From NCBI GenBank assembly GCA_012034405.1, contig JAAVLZ010000017.1:1-61741 (forward strand): a stretch of 61,741 bases of DNA, read 5' to 3'. The notes beneath the pieces were generated by a model that searched no databases, was not told the origin of the DNA, and saw nothing but the letters and a program-made list of their open reading frames with translations. The DNA comes from Oscillospiraceae bacterium HV4-5-C5C. GTDB taxonomy: Bacteria; Bacillota; Clostridia; Saccharofermentanales; Fastidiosipilaceae. Made by a program: the position numbers and the translations under genes. This document shows positions 52,787 through 61,442 of the stretch, piece after piece (within the stretch, counting starts at the first letter, position 1; every line of letters begins with the position of its first letter).

Positions 52787-53748
52787 ACTGTCTGTGCTGC
52801 GGCCGGCCGTTATCTGTTCCTGAACAAGCACAGGGTTGGCACCAACAATGCATAAAACGGTTTTTTGGCGGCAGCCAGCTGCCCCGGCTGGATCTCAGTC
52901 ATAAGACGCTGCTTGAGTTCGCCGCTCAATCGGTGCAAGCGGGTTATACCGTTGCGGGGGTGCAGAAAAAAATATCTTTGCATCTGGAAACAGTTGATTC
53001 ACCGCGCTTAACCTTAAGGGGCTATCCGGCAGGTTATATACTAAAGCCTCAGGTGGAGGCATATACCTGCATGCCGGAGTCTGAACAACTGGTGATGTCT
53101 ATGGCGGACAGCTGTGGCATCAGGACGGTACCTCATGCTTTGGTATATCTGGCTGACCACCGCCTGGCCTATATCAGTAAAAGGGTTGACCGGCCGGGAC
53201 AAAGGCCTGCAGCCACAGCAAAGCTGGCGATGGAAGACTTTTGTCAGTTAGATCTCAGACTGACCCAGGATAAATATAATGGTTCCTATGAACGCGGTGC
53301 CAAACTGATTCAGCGCTATTCCCTCAGACCGGGTCTGGACCTGGCAGAATATTACCTTCGCCTGGTTTTCTGCTATTTAAGCGCGAACTCTGATATGCAC
53401 CTGAAAAACTTCTCACTGCTTGAAACCAGCCCGGGCAGCGCGGCCTATACCCTGTCTCCGGCTTATGACTTACTGCCGGTCAACATTATTATGCCAGAGG
53501 ATCCGGAAGAAACCGCGCTGACGCTGAATGGCAAAAAAAGACAACTGCGGCGGAAGGATTTTCTGCAATTTGCAGACCATATCGGGCTGAATCAGAAAGT
53601 CGCTCAGGGGCTGATACGTAGCTGCCTGAGCCAGCTGCCGGAGTTAGAGCGGCTGATTGCGGTCTCCCTGATCCCGGCGGAGGCAAAGAACCGCTTTACC
53701 ATACTGCTGAGGGAAAGAGCCAGGAGACTGCGGCCCGGTGAGGTCTGA
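52783..53748 (+). CDS. hipT: HipT-like Ser/Thr kinase toxin (HipA C-terminal half)
   Basis: A 321-residue HipA-type kinase without the N-subdomain. It opens with a zinc-ribbon-like site (Cys3, Cys6, His20, Cys23). The Gly-rich loop is TVAGVQKK (56-63), where Thr56 replaces the Ser that is autophosphorylated in HipA. The catalytic Asp204 and Asn209 are in NSDMHLKNF, and Asp229 (PAYDLLP) binds Mg2+. In known HipT the target is tryptophanyl-tRNA synthetase; here the target is unproven. The start overlaps the hipS stop (ATGA). A strong AGGCGGAG precedes it. Confidence 0.9.
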   Translation: MNCLCCGRPLSVPEQAQGWHQQCIKRFFGGSQLPRLDLSHKTLLEFAAQSVQAGYTVAGVQKKISLHLETVDSPRLTLRGYPAGYILKPQVEAYTCMPESEQLVMSMADSCGIRTVPHALVYLADHRLAYISKRVDRPGQRPAATAKLAMEDFCQLDLRLTQDKYNGSYERGAKLIQRYSLRPGLDLAEYYLRLVFCYLSANSDMHLKNFSLLETSPGSAAYTLSPAYDLLPVNIIMPEDPEETALTLNGKKRQLRRKDFLQFADHIGLNQKVAQGLIRSCLSQLPELERLIAVSLIPAEAKNRFTILLRERARRLRPGEV

Positions 53749-53854
53749 TCCCTGGCCGGGCCACAAGCGGGTGCAGGCGCTGACCATGGCCGCCGCCGGC
53801 GGCCAGTCTGAGGCTTGCCGCCACTGACCGCGGCTTCAGATATGACCGGTAGCT

Positions 53855-54592
53855 TCAGATAAAAAAACCGATGGCCGGCAGCAGACATAGCCCCAAAAAC
53901 AGCCAGTCCGACAGTCTGATGGGAACCGTTCGCCAGCTGCTGCGCCGGGCATGCCCCTCAAACCCCTTGGATTCCATAGCGATCGCTAACGCCTCAGACC
54001 AGCGGACTGACTTGATCAGCAGCGGCCGCAGCAAGCGCAAAGACAGCGGGGTGACCCTGATTCCGCGGGCTCTGAAGGCCGCGCGCGCCCGGGCGTACTC
54101 CAGGTTCATCTGGCTGAACATGCCCCAGGCAGCCAGCAGGCCGTAGGTGAAGAGCGGCGGCAGCCGGAGCGACTGGCCCAGGGAGCGCACCAGCCGGACC
54201 CGGTCGGTCGTCAGGGCCAGCAGCAAGCCTGGCCCGGCAAAGCCAAAAACCCGGCTGGCCAGGACCAGACCATTGCTGACCCGGCTGGCGTCAGCTTGAC
54301 TCAGAAGGCTGTTTTTAAATGGAAGAACGGGACTGGCAGCGCCCGGGGCAGCTACCTGCCGCAAGGCGCTGTCAGCCGCAAAGCGATAGCCGGAAAAAAA
54401 CAGACCCGCACCTAAAATCAGCAAAGGCAGGACGGTCAGCAGCAAGGCCCGGGGGCGAACCCCTGACAGCAGCATCAGCAGTCCGCAAAGCGCGAAAACA
54501 CTCAGATTTAACCAAGGCTGCCGCAAAGCTGCCAGCAGCAGCGTCAGCAAAAGCAGACTCAAGGCTTTTAAACTAGGATTCAGCTGCCGCAC
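53855..54592 (-). CDS. ykoC: ECF transporter T component (YkoC-like)
   Basis: A 245-residue CbiQ/EcfT-type membrane protein. The cytosolic motifs that contact the ATPases are visible (ARAAFRARGI and ALAIAMESKGF). The N-terminal half carries four or five hydrophobic segments. It couples the double ATPase to the substrate-binding subunit. It overlaps the end of the ATPase gene by 20 bp, closing the TPP-riboswitch operon. Confidence 0.9.
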   Translation of the reverse strand: MRQLNPSLKALSLLLLTLLLAALRQPWLNLSVFALCGLLMLLSGVRPRALLLTVLPLLILGAGLFFSGYRFAADSALRQVAAPGAASPVLPFKNSLLSQADASRVSNGLVLASRVFGFAGPGLLLALTTDRVRLVRSLGQSLRLPPLFTYGLLAAWGMFSQMNLEYARARAAFRARGIRVTPLSLRLLRPLLIKSVRWSEALAIAMESKGFEGHARRSSWRTVPIRLSDWLFLGLCLLPAIGFFI

Positions 54593-56096
54593 GTTTTAAG
54601 GCCTCCCCCTGGATTTCCCAGACTTCGTCCGCGTATTCAAACGCCAGCTGGCGATCATGGGTCGTAAATAAGAGCAGGCGCCCCCCTTCGCGGCAGACCG
54701 TCAGCAACTGGTCCATCAGCGCCAGGGTTGCCGCCAGATCCTGAGCATAAGTCGGCTCATCACACAACAGGACCGGACAGGATGATAAGAGCAGACTGGC
54801 CACACCCAGGCGCCGCTGCTGGCCCTGACTCAGCTGATAAGGAGACAGGTCCCGAAACCGCCACAGGCGGATTTGCCTGAGAATGCTTTCTGCCTTCCGG
54901 CGGGTCTGCTCGGTATCTGGCTGCCCGGCGGTTACTTCTTCCAGGACACTGCCGCCCACAAATTGATCCTGGGGACTTTGGGTGACCAGTCCCAAGGTTC
55001 CGGGAGCCGGTGGCCGGCCTGCTCTGAGCCGGCGGCCAGCCAGCCGGATACTGCCCTGATAGCGGCTGAACCCCAGGATTGCCCTGAGCAAAGTGGATTT
55101 GCCGCAGCCGCTTTGCCCCAGCAGGGCGTAAACCCGGCCGGCTTGAAAACTGGCGTCAGCTTCCCGCAGTAAATAACGGCCGCCCGCCTGCAAGGTGAGG
55201 TTCTGCAGCGCTAAGGCCGGCGGTCCATCTGACTGTTCAGTCGCCGGCTCTGCCGGGGCGGGCCCCGCACCAGCCAGGCGGCCGGTCGCCAGCGGTAAAA
55301 AGGGACTGCCTTGCAGTCTGGCGGCCTGCTCGCGGTAAGACCTGCCGGGCACAATCAGGCCGTGCTGCTGCAGCAGTTGATCAAACGCCGGCCGGTCCTG
55401 CCGCCGCCGCGGGAACGGCCAGGCCGCGGAAATGCTGCCGTCTGGCTGCAGCAGGCGCAAGTCATCGGCTATTCCCAGCCAGTTTTCAATCCGGTGATCT
55501 ACGGCCAGGACACTGAACCTGGCCTCCTGCTGCCAGCTTTGCAGACGCTGCAGCAAAAACCGTCCGCTGGCCGGGTCCAGATTAGCCAGAGGCTCGTCCA
55601 GCAACAGCCAGCGCGGCTGAAGCAGGCGCACGCAGGCCAGGGCGACCCGCTGCTTTTCTCCTCCGGACAGACTGACCAGCTGCCGCCGCCTTAAGGCACT
55701 CAGTCCGGAAAAATCAATGGCCTCTTCCAGCGCGGCACTGATTGCTGCCGGCGGCTGAGCCAGGTTTTCCAGACAAAATGCCAATTCGTTTTCTACCGTA
55801 TCCAGACAGAACTGCAAATCCGGATTCTGGAACAGCAGGCCGGTGAGGCGGCAGCGCGCGCCGGGGGACAAGGCGGCCGGATCCTGCCCGTCTACGCGGA
55901 CCTGGCCGGAGCTGATCTGGCCGGCCGCGTCCGGATACAGGCCTGCGGCCAGGTACAGCAGGGTAGACTTGCCCTGACCGGAGGGACCGGCCAGGACGGT
56001 AATCCGGCCGTCTGGGATTTCCCCGCTGAGCTGATGGATTACGTCCGGGCCGTCCGCAAAATAGCGGAAACTCAGGTGGCTGAAGCATAAGCTCAT
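54573..56096 (-). CDS. ykoD: ECF transporter double ATPase (YkoD-like)
   Basis: A 507-residue protein with two ABC cassettes. The first has GPSGQGKST at 37-45, LSGGEKQRVALACVRL and LLLDEPLANLD. The second has GQSGCGKSTLL, LSQGQQRRLGVASLL and VLLCDEPTYAQD. Fused A1-A2 subunits of this kind are typical of YkoD. It supplies ATP energy to the HMP/thiamine-precursor transporter. The start at 56096 is 13 bp after the previous stop; a start at 56165 would overlap that gene by 56 bp. Confidence 0.92.
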   Translation of the reverse strand: MSLCFSHLSFRYFADGPDVIHQLSGEIPDGRITVLAGPSGQGKSTLLYLAAGLYPDAAGQISSGQVRVDGQDPAALSPGARCRLTGLLFQNPDLQFCLDTVENELAFCLENLAQPPAAISAALEEAIDFSGLSALRRRQLVSLSGGEKQRVALACVRLLQPRWLLLDEPLANLDPASGRFLLQRLQSWQQEARFSVLAVDHRIENWLGIADDLRLLQPDGSISAAWPFPRRRQDRPAFDQLLQQHGLIVPGRSYREQAARLQGSPFLPLATGRLAGAGPAPAEPATEQSDGPPALALQNLTLQAGGRYLLREADASFQAGRVYALLGQSGCGKSTLLRAILGFSRYQGSIRLAGRRLRAGRPPAPGTLGLVTQSPQDQFVGGSVLEEVTAGQPDTEQTRRKAESILRQIRLWRFRDLSPYQLSQGQQRRLGVASLLLSSCPVLLCDEPTYAQDLAATLALMDQLLTVCREGGRLLLFTTHDRQLAFEYADEVWEIQGEALKRAAAES

Positions 56097-56109
56097 GTGC
56101 TGCTGCCGC

Positions 56110-57027
56110 TTAAATTTCAGCTGCGGCGGCAGGCTGGCTGACCTGACCATCCGCAAAGTAGTCATTGGTGTATTCGCAGTCCCAGCGTTGGGTGATCACC
56201 CCGCAGGTAAGTAAAAACCCGGCCATGCGGTCCCAGCGCTCCGGGCGGATACGGCCCCAGCGGCCCTGCGCATCCAGCAAAATCGGCGCCAGGTGCCGCT
56301 GACTGCGGATCAGCAGCTGCTCACTGCAGCCGGCCGGCATAAAGCTGCGTACCTCCCGCACGGAGTCCTCCGGATTGCTGGCGGCCAGGCGGTAAGCCCG
56401 GTCCAGAATGCCCAAAAACGTCCGCACCATAGCCGGCCTTGTTTCCAGAACCGCCTCCGGCGCCGCGATGGCAGGCGCACAAAAATCAAAAATCGGATCA
56501 AAATCTCCCAGGTTAAAGTAATTGATTTCCCGGCCGGCCTCAAGCAGCACCTGATTTTCCCAGTTTTCATAGACCCAGGTCGCGTCCGCAGCCTGTCCCA
56601 GCGTGGCCACAATGTCGCCCACATCCAGCGGTACCAGCTGAACCTTATCATAATCGCCGCCGTCTTGGGCCATCACCTGCCGGATGGCCGCATGGAACCA
56701 GGCTGGAGCCCAATGGGTCAGACGCTTGCCCTCCAGTTCCCGCGGCCGGGTAATGCCCGCGCTTTTCAGCGACACAATGCCGGAATCGCATTTTTGAGTC
56801 AGAACGGCAATGCCGATCAGCGGCGTGCCCTTTTGCCGGCAATCCAGCATGGAAATCTCCGGACCCAGGACAAAATCCGCGCCCTGCGTTTCCATAACGC
56901 CGTGCACATCCCCCCGGATCGTAACATCCAGTCCTGCTTCTTTAAACCAGCCGCGCTTTTGCGCCAGCAGCAGCCCCGTATGATTGGTGTTAGGAAACCA
57001 ATCCAGTACGACGTTTACCTTCTCCAT
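56110..57027 (-). CDS. thiY: ThiY/THI5-like binding protein without signal peptide
   Basis: A 305-residue NMT1/THI5-like protein. The start VNVVLDWFPNTNHTGLLLAQ is the hallmark, followed by FKEAGLDV and VLGPEIS. ThiY normally binds formylaminopyrimidine or HMP outside the cell and is a lipoprotein, but no signal peptide or lipobox is seen here. The THI5 iron motif CCCFC is also absent. It may bind the precursor in the cytosol, like YkoF, or be secreted by another route. It overlaps the S-component gene by 13 bp. Confidence 0.9.
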   Translation of the reverse strand: MEKVNVVLDWFPNTNHTGLLLAQKRGWFKEAGLDVTIRGDVHGVMETQGADFVLGPEISMLDCRQKGTPLIGIAVLTQKCDSGIVSLKSAGITRPRELEGKRLTHWAPAWFHAAIRQVMAQDGGDYDKVQLVPLDVGDIVATLGQAADATWVYENWENQVLLEAGREINYFNLGDFDPIFDFCAPAIAAPEAVLETRPAMVRTFLGILDRAYRLAASNPEDSVREVRSFMPAGCSEQLLIRSQRHLAPILLDAQGRWGRIRPERWDRMAGFLLTCGVITQRWDCEYTNDYFADGQVSQPAAAAEI

Positions 57028-57692
57028 GATTTTTGTACCTCCTGAGCCTCATCCTCAGCGTAAATGCGGACACCCTTTTGCCGCGCGCCCAGAGCGTAGC
57101 TTTTTAAAACCCCGGTACGAGCCAGCGCGTCTCCGGCCAGCTTACACAAAACCGCGGAAAACAGGATGGCGCTGACCAGCCGGACGGCCACCTGACCAGC
57201 CAGAACCGCCGGGCTGAGCAGATAATAGCTCAGGTACCAGAGCTCATAGGTAAAGATAAACAAGGCGGAAAACACAGAAGCCAGTGACATCGACGCCAGA
57301 TTCCATTTTTTGTAGCGAAACAGCGCAAAGCCCAGCTCCGCCCCCAGCCCCTGAATGACCCCGGTCAGGACGACCGTCAGACCGCCGGAGTTGCCCATCA
57401 GCAGCTCAATCGCGGCCGCCAGCACCTCCGTCAGCAAAGCCGCGCCAGGCTTTTGCGAGATGTAGGCCGCCAGCGTCGCCGCCATAAACCAGACCCCATA
57501 AACGATTTCAAAGCCATAATTGGCCAGGCCTGCAGGCGTCAGCAAGGCAGACAGCGCCAGCCCGCCCTGAAAAACCGCCAGATAAATGATTGCGAATAGC
57601 AAGCCCAGGATCGCCATCAGGATGACATCCCGCAGCTTCCAGGCATAGCGCGCGGTGGCCGCGCCAGATTTAGTTGAATCAGCTCCAGACAT
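57015..57692 (-). CDS. ykoE: ECF transporter S component (YkoE-like, HMP/thiamine)
   Basis: A 225-residue membrane protein with about six helices, similar to YkoE (AILGLLFAIIYLAVFQG, NYGFEIVYGVWFMAATLAAYI, VIQGLGAELGFALFRYKKWN). It would bind the thiamine precursor in the membrane. GGGAGG precedes the ATG at 57692; an earlier frame start falls inside the attenuator stem. It is the first gene behind the TPP riboswitch, so expression should fall when TPP is abundant. Confidence 0.93.
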   Translation of the reverse strand: MSGADSTKSGAATARYAWKLRDVILMAILGLLFAIIYLAVFQGGLALSALLTPAGLANYGFEIVYGVWFMAATLAAYISQKPGAALLTEVLAAAIELLMGNSGGLTVVLTGVIQGLGAELGFALFRYKKWNLASMSLASVFSALFIFTYELWYLSYYLLSPAVLAGQVAVRLVSAILFSAVLCKLAGDALARTGVLKSYALGARQKGVRIYAEDEAQEVQKSWRR

Positions 57693-57716
57693 ATTGTTTG
57701 CCTCCCGAACAGTAAT

Positions 57717-57751
57717 AAAAAGCACCTGAACCAATGGGTCAGGTGCTTTTT
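57717..57751 (-). terminator. TPP-riboswitch attenuator
   Basis: A 13-bp stem (TCAGGTGCTTTTT at 57739-57751 with its complement at 57717-57729) and a 9-nt loop end in a T-run on the minus strand. It lies between the riboswitch and the ykoE start and is the likely switch. Confidence 0.9.
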
Positions 57752-57771
57752 TACGTGAGGCGAAATACAGC

Positions 57772-57868
57772 TGCTTTCCCTACGCTGGCATTACCCAACA
57801 GGTTCAACGGGTCACAGGCGGTATCAGTCTGTATCTCAGCCGGCTCCAGCCGGCCCCCCGATCGGTGT
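57772..57868 (-). ncRNA. TPP riboswitch (THI element)
   Basis: Read on the minus strand it contains GGGGGGCC, the invariant CTGAGA, GACCCGTTGAACCTG and GGGTAATGCCAGCGTAGGGA. These are the conserved parts of the TPP aptamer in the right order. It is followed by an intrinsic terminator and the YkoE-type operon. Confidence 0.97.
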
Positions 57869-58046
57869 TTTCCGACGTTCAGTCTGCCACAGGAACGCGT
57901 AAAATGCAAGTCCTGGCAGCGGCGGCGCCCAGCCCGCGGTGCCACTCTTAAGCCTCAAGGTGAATTGCCACAGACAGGGTGCTTGGGCAAGGCCAGGCCG
58001 GCTTGTCCGTCAAAGCTGGTGATGCCTGGACCAGATCAGCCGCTGC

Positions 58047-59240
58047 CTAATGCAGCCAGAAGCCCAGCAGCGCCAGGGGCAGCAAGCAGACCAGATTCAC
58101 CACGGTGAAGACCTTCAGGAAGCGCCCGGGCCTGGCCTCCGGCAGGGCACTGTAAAGACGAAAGCTGATCAGACTGGCCAGCGACGCTATCAGCGTACCC
58201 AGGCCACCCACATTTGTACCAGCCAGCAGCGGCCCGGGATTGGTGGTAAATGAGGACAGCAGCACCGCCGCCGGGACATTACTGATGACCTGGCTGAGCA
58301 AGAGCGCAGTGGCAAATTCATGCGTCTGCAGCCAGCCTGCCAGCAGTTGCTGGAGCGCCGGGACTTTGGCCAGATTGCCGGACACAATAAAAAAACAGAC
58401 AAAGGTCAGCAGCAGCCCGTAATCCACTGCTTTAAATAAGCGGCGGTCAGCGATCAGTATACCCAGGATGATCAGGCCTAACAGCACCCGCTCGTCCAGC
58501 AGCCGGAATACGGTCAGCAGACAAGCCGCGAACAAGCCCAGATAGAGATAGCTGCGCCAGGGAGCCGGTGCAGCCTCACTGCTGTCGGAGACTGCCAGCG
58601 GCTTTGCCGCCGGACTGGGGCCGGACAGGGCCAACCGCCGGGCCGGGGCCAGGCCTGCCGCCGCCAGGCACAGCAACAGACCGGCCAGACTCAGAGGCAT
58701 CGTATAATAAAAAAATAGTCCCGGAGTCATCTGGTAATGTGAATACAGGTAGAGATTTTGCGGATTGCCTACCGGCATGAGCAGACTGCCCAGATTGGCC
58801 GCCACGGTCTCAAGTACCACCGCGTAAATCAGCTCCCGCTGCCAGCCCAGCTCAGCAAAAAGCAGGATGGTGAAAGGAACAAAGGTCAGCAGGCTGACAT
58901 CATTGGTGATCAGCATGGCGGAAAAAAAGCAGAGCAGCATCAGCACCAGGGTCAGCTGTCGGCTGTTATGGATGCGGCGGACCAGCCAATGTCCCAAAGC
59001 GTCAAAACGACGTTCCGCCCTGAATCCGGCTACCACCAGCATCAGACAAAAAAGGAGTATCAGGGTACGCCAATCCAGGTACTGACCATAAGCCGGCGAC
59101 GGCTTCACCAGCAACATACTGAATAAAGCCGCCGCGGCTGAGATCAGCAGAACCGCCTGGCTTTTCAGGAAACGCCGCCAGGTCACGCGCGGCTGGACCG
59201 CGGCCGGTTCGCTGCCGGCTTGAGGGCTTGGAGCTGGCAT
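58047..59240 (-). CDS. SLC13/ArsB-type anion permease
   Basis: A 397-residue membrane protein with about ten helices. The two symmetry-related motifs ITNDVSLLTFVPF and ISNVPAAVLLSSF and the sequence LLMPVGNPQNLYLY mark the ArsB/NhaD/SLC13 fold. It moves an anion or dicarboxylate. Its start lies 4 bp after the metY stop on the same strand, so the two are probably co-transcribed. A sulfur anion or a dicarboxylate would fit that neighbour, but this is inference. Confidence 0.86.
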   Translation of the reverse strand: MPAPSPQAGSEPAAVQPRVTWRRFLKSQAVLLISAAAALFSMLLVKPSPAYGQYLDWRTLILLFCLMLVVAGFRAERRFDALGHWLVRRIHNSRQLTLVLMLLCFFSAMLITNDVSLLTFVPFTILLFAELGWQRELIYAVVLETVAANLGSLLMPVGNPQNLYLYSHYQMTPGLFFYYTMPLSLAGLLLCLAAAGLAPARRLALSGPSPAAKPLAVSDSSEAAPAPWRSYLYLGLFAACLLTVFRLLDERVLLGLIILGILIADRRLFKAVDYGLLLTFVCFFIVSGNLAKVPALQQLLAGWLQTHEFATALLLSQVISNVPAAVLLSSFTTNPGPLLAGTNVGGLGTLIASLASLISFRLYSALPEARPGRFLKVFTVVNLVCLLPLALLGFWLH

Positions 59241-59244
59241 AGGG

Positions 59245-60528
59245 TCAGACCGCTGCCAGCGCCTGGCGCAGATCCGCTATCAGATCTTCGCTGTTTTCCA
59301 CCCCGACTGACAGACGGATCAGGTCCGGCGCAATCCCGCTTTCCCGCAGCTGCTCATCGGTCAGCTGGCGGTGCGTATGGCTGGCCGGATGCAGCAGGCA
59401 GGTCTTGCTGTCTGCGACATGAGTCACAATGGTGATGAGCTTAAGGCTGTCCATAAAGCGAATGGCGGCTTCCCGTCCGCCTTTGACCGCAAAGGCCATA
59501 ACCCCGCAGGAGCCGTGCGGCAGGTATTTTTGGGCCAGCGCGTGGTAGCGGTCACCCGGGAGATCGGGGTAGTCTATCCAGGCTACCTGTTCCTGCTGAC
59601 TCAAAAAGGTAGCCACCGCCTGACCGTTCTGGCAGTGCCGCTGCATCCGCAGCGGCAGGGACTCCAGCCCCAGATTCAGATAAAAGGCATTCTGCGGCGA
59701 CTGGGTGGAGCCAAAATCACGCATCAGCTGGGCGGTAGCCTTGGTAATATAGGCGCCCTTGCCAAAGGCCTCCGCGTAGACCAGACCGTGATAGGAGGGG
59801 TCCGGCTGTGTCAGCCCGGGGAATTTGTCTTTATGCGCCAGCCAGTCAAAGTTACCGCTGTCTACAATGCAGCCGCCCACGGTTACACCATGCCCGTCCA
59901 TGTATTTGGTGGTGGAGTGGGTGACAATGTCGGTGCCCCACTCAAACGGCCGGCAGTTCACCGGGGTGGCAAAGGTGTTGTCAATAATCAGGGGGACGCC
60001 GTGGCGGTGCGCCAGCCGGGCAAATTTCTCAAGATCCAGTACGGACACGGTTGGGTTGGTGATGGTTTCACCAAAGACTGCTTTGGTGTTGGACCGGAAA
60101 TACTGATCCAGCTCAGCCTCAGAAAGGTTCTGGTCCACAAAGGTGCAGTCAATTCCCATCTTTTTCATGGTGACGCCAAAGAGGTTATAGGTACCGCCGT
60201 AAATGGCGGAGGAAGCAATAAAATGATCCCCGGCTTCACAGATATTAAACAAGGCAAAAAAGTTGGCCGCCTGTCCTGAAGCGGTCAGCATGCCGGCCAC
60301 ACCGCCCTCCATAGCGGTGATCTTGGCCGCCACCGCGTCATTGGTAGGGTTCTGCAGGCGGGTGTAAAAATAGCCGGCTGCCTCCAGATCAAACAGACGG
60401 CCCATCTCTTCACTGCTGTCATATTTGAAAGTCGTGCTTTGATAGATCGGCAGCTGGCGGGGTTCGCCGTTGCGGGGCTGCCAGCCCTCATGGATGCATT
60501 GCGTCTCAATATGCCTGGATTCTGCCAT
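59245..60528 (-). CDS. metY: O-acetylhomoserine sulfhydrylase (MetY-type PLP enzyme)
   Basis: A 427-residue enzyme of the Cys/Met metabolism PLP family. The PLP lysine is Lys208 in HSTTKYMDGHG, the PLP-binding Asp183 is in IIDNTFATP, and the QNPTNDAVAAKI motif is typical. Length and start (ETQCIHEGWQP) fit MetY, which makes homocysteine from O-acetylhomoserine and sulfide. GAGGGGGACC precedes the ATG. No SAM or T-box element is seen upstream within 70 bp. Confidence 0.94.
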   Translation of the reverse strand: MAESRHIETQCIHEGWQPRNGEPRQLPIYQSTTFKYDSSEEMGRLFDLEAAGYFYTRLQNPTNDAVAAKITAMEGGVAGMLTASGQAANFFALFNICEAGDHFIASSAIYGGTYNLFGVTMKKMGIDCTFVDQNLSEAELDQYFRSNTKAVFGETITNPTVSVLDLEKFARLAHRHGVPLIIDNTFATPVNCRPFEWGTDIVTHSTTKYMDGHGVTVGGCIVDSGNFDWLAHKDKFPGLTQPDPSYHGLVYAEAFGKGAYITKATAQLMRDFGSTQSPQNAFYLNLGLESLPLRMQRHCQNGQAVATFLSQQEQVAWIDYPDLPGDRYHALAQKYLPHGSCGVMAFAVKGGREAAIRFMDSLKLITIVTHVADSKTCLLHPASHTHRQLTDEQLRESGIAPDLIRLSVGVENSEDLIADLRQALAAV

Positions 60529-60599
60529 AGCTTGGTCCCCCTCTGAGGTTTTTCTATATTATAGGCTATTCAGGCTGTAAAAAACTGCCAGAGCAAACC

Positions 60600-61442
60600 T
60601 CAGAACTCCTCATATGTGGCCGGATCCTGACCTTTTAAGCGGCCATCCGGCCGTGACTGCTGATGAATCAGCGCCATTTCCTCAGGCGTGAGCTCAAAAT
60701 CAAAAATCTGCAGATTCAGCTCCTGATGTGCCCGGGAATGAGCCTTGGGGATGGGGAGAACCCCGCGCTGCACGTGCCAGCGCAGCACAACCTGAGCCGG
60801 AGCCTTATCATGTGCACTGGCGACTGAACGGATTGCGGCGTTGTCTGCTAAAGCCGCGGACCGGGCCAGCGGGCTCCAGGCTTCCGTCACGATACCGTGC
60901 TGGCGGTGCCACGCTAATTGGGCTTCCTGATTAAAGAACGGGTGCAGCTCAATCTGATTGACCGCGGGCAGCTGGCCGCTCTCCGTCTGCAGCCGCTCCA
61001 GCTGTTCCGGTAAAAAGTTGCAGACGCCGGGGATCCGCACCAGACCGCGCTTTTTGGCCTCAAGCAGGGCCGCCCAGGCCTCCGGGTACAGCTCCTGTTT
61101 GGGATTGGGCCAGTGAATCAGATACAGATCATAATAATCCAGCCCGGCCCGGTAAAGCGACTCCTCAATCGTGGTCAGCGCTTCATCATACCGTTGATGC
61201 CGTCCGGGCAGTTTTGAGGTAATCTGCAGCAGATCCCGCGGGATTCCGCTGCGGCGGATGCCTTCGCCTACCGCGCCTTCATTTTCATAATTAAAGGCGC
61301 TGTCAATCAGCCGGTAGCCAAGCTTGATCGCCTGGGCAATGGCCTGGGCGCCGGCCTGACCGTTCAGGGTGTAGGTGCCAAAGCCGATGGCGGGCAAGCT
61401 GTTGCCGCCGGGCAGTTGAAGTTGAGGAATACCTGTATGCAT
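60600..61442 (-). CDS. Aldo/keto reductase
   Basis: A 280-residue NADPH-dependent oxidoreductase. The catalytic tetrad is visible: Asp47, Tyr52 (DSAFNYENE), Lys77 (TSKLPG) and His110 (LYLIHWP). The NADP-binding end (LPIPKAHSRAHQELNLQIFDFELT) is typical. It reduces aldehydes or ketones of unknown identity. AGGAGG precedes the ATG. It is followed by metY after a 71-bp gap. Confidence 0.96.
   Translation of the reverse strand: MHTGIPQLQLPGGNSLPAIGFGTYTLNGQAGAQAIAQAIKLGYRLIDSAFNYENEGAVGEGIRRSGIPRDLLQITSKLPGRHQRYDEALTTIEESLYRAGLDYYDLYLIHWPNPKQELYPEAWAALLEAKKRGLVRIPGVCNFLPEQLERLQTESGQLPAVNQIELHPFFNQEAQLAWHRQHGIVTEAWSPLARSAALADNAAIRSVASAHDKAPAQVVLRWHVQRGVLPIPKAHSRAHQELNLQIFDFELTPEEMALIHQQSRPDGRLKGQDPATYEEF

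Noticed and set aside
59371-60279. 302-codon plus-strand frame inside metY
   Set aside because: It is antisense to the PLP enzyme with intact motifs and has no independent support.
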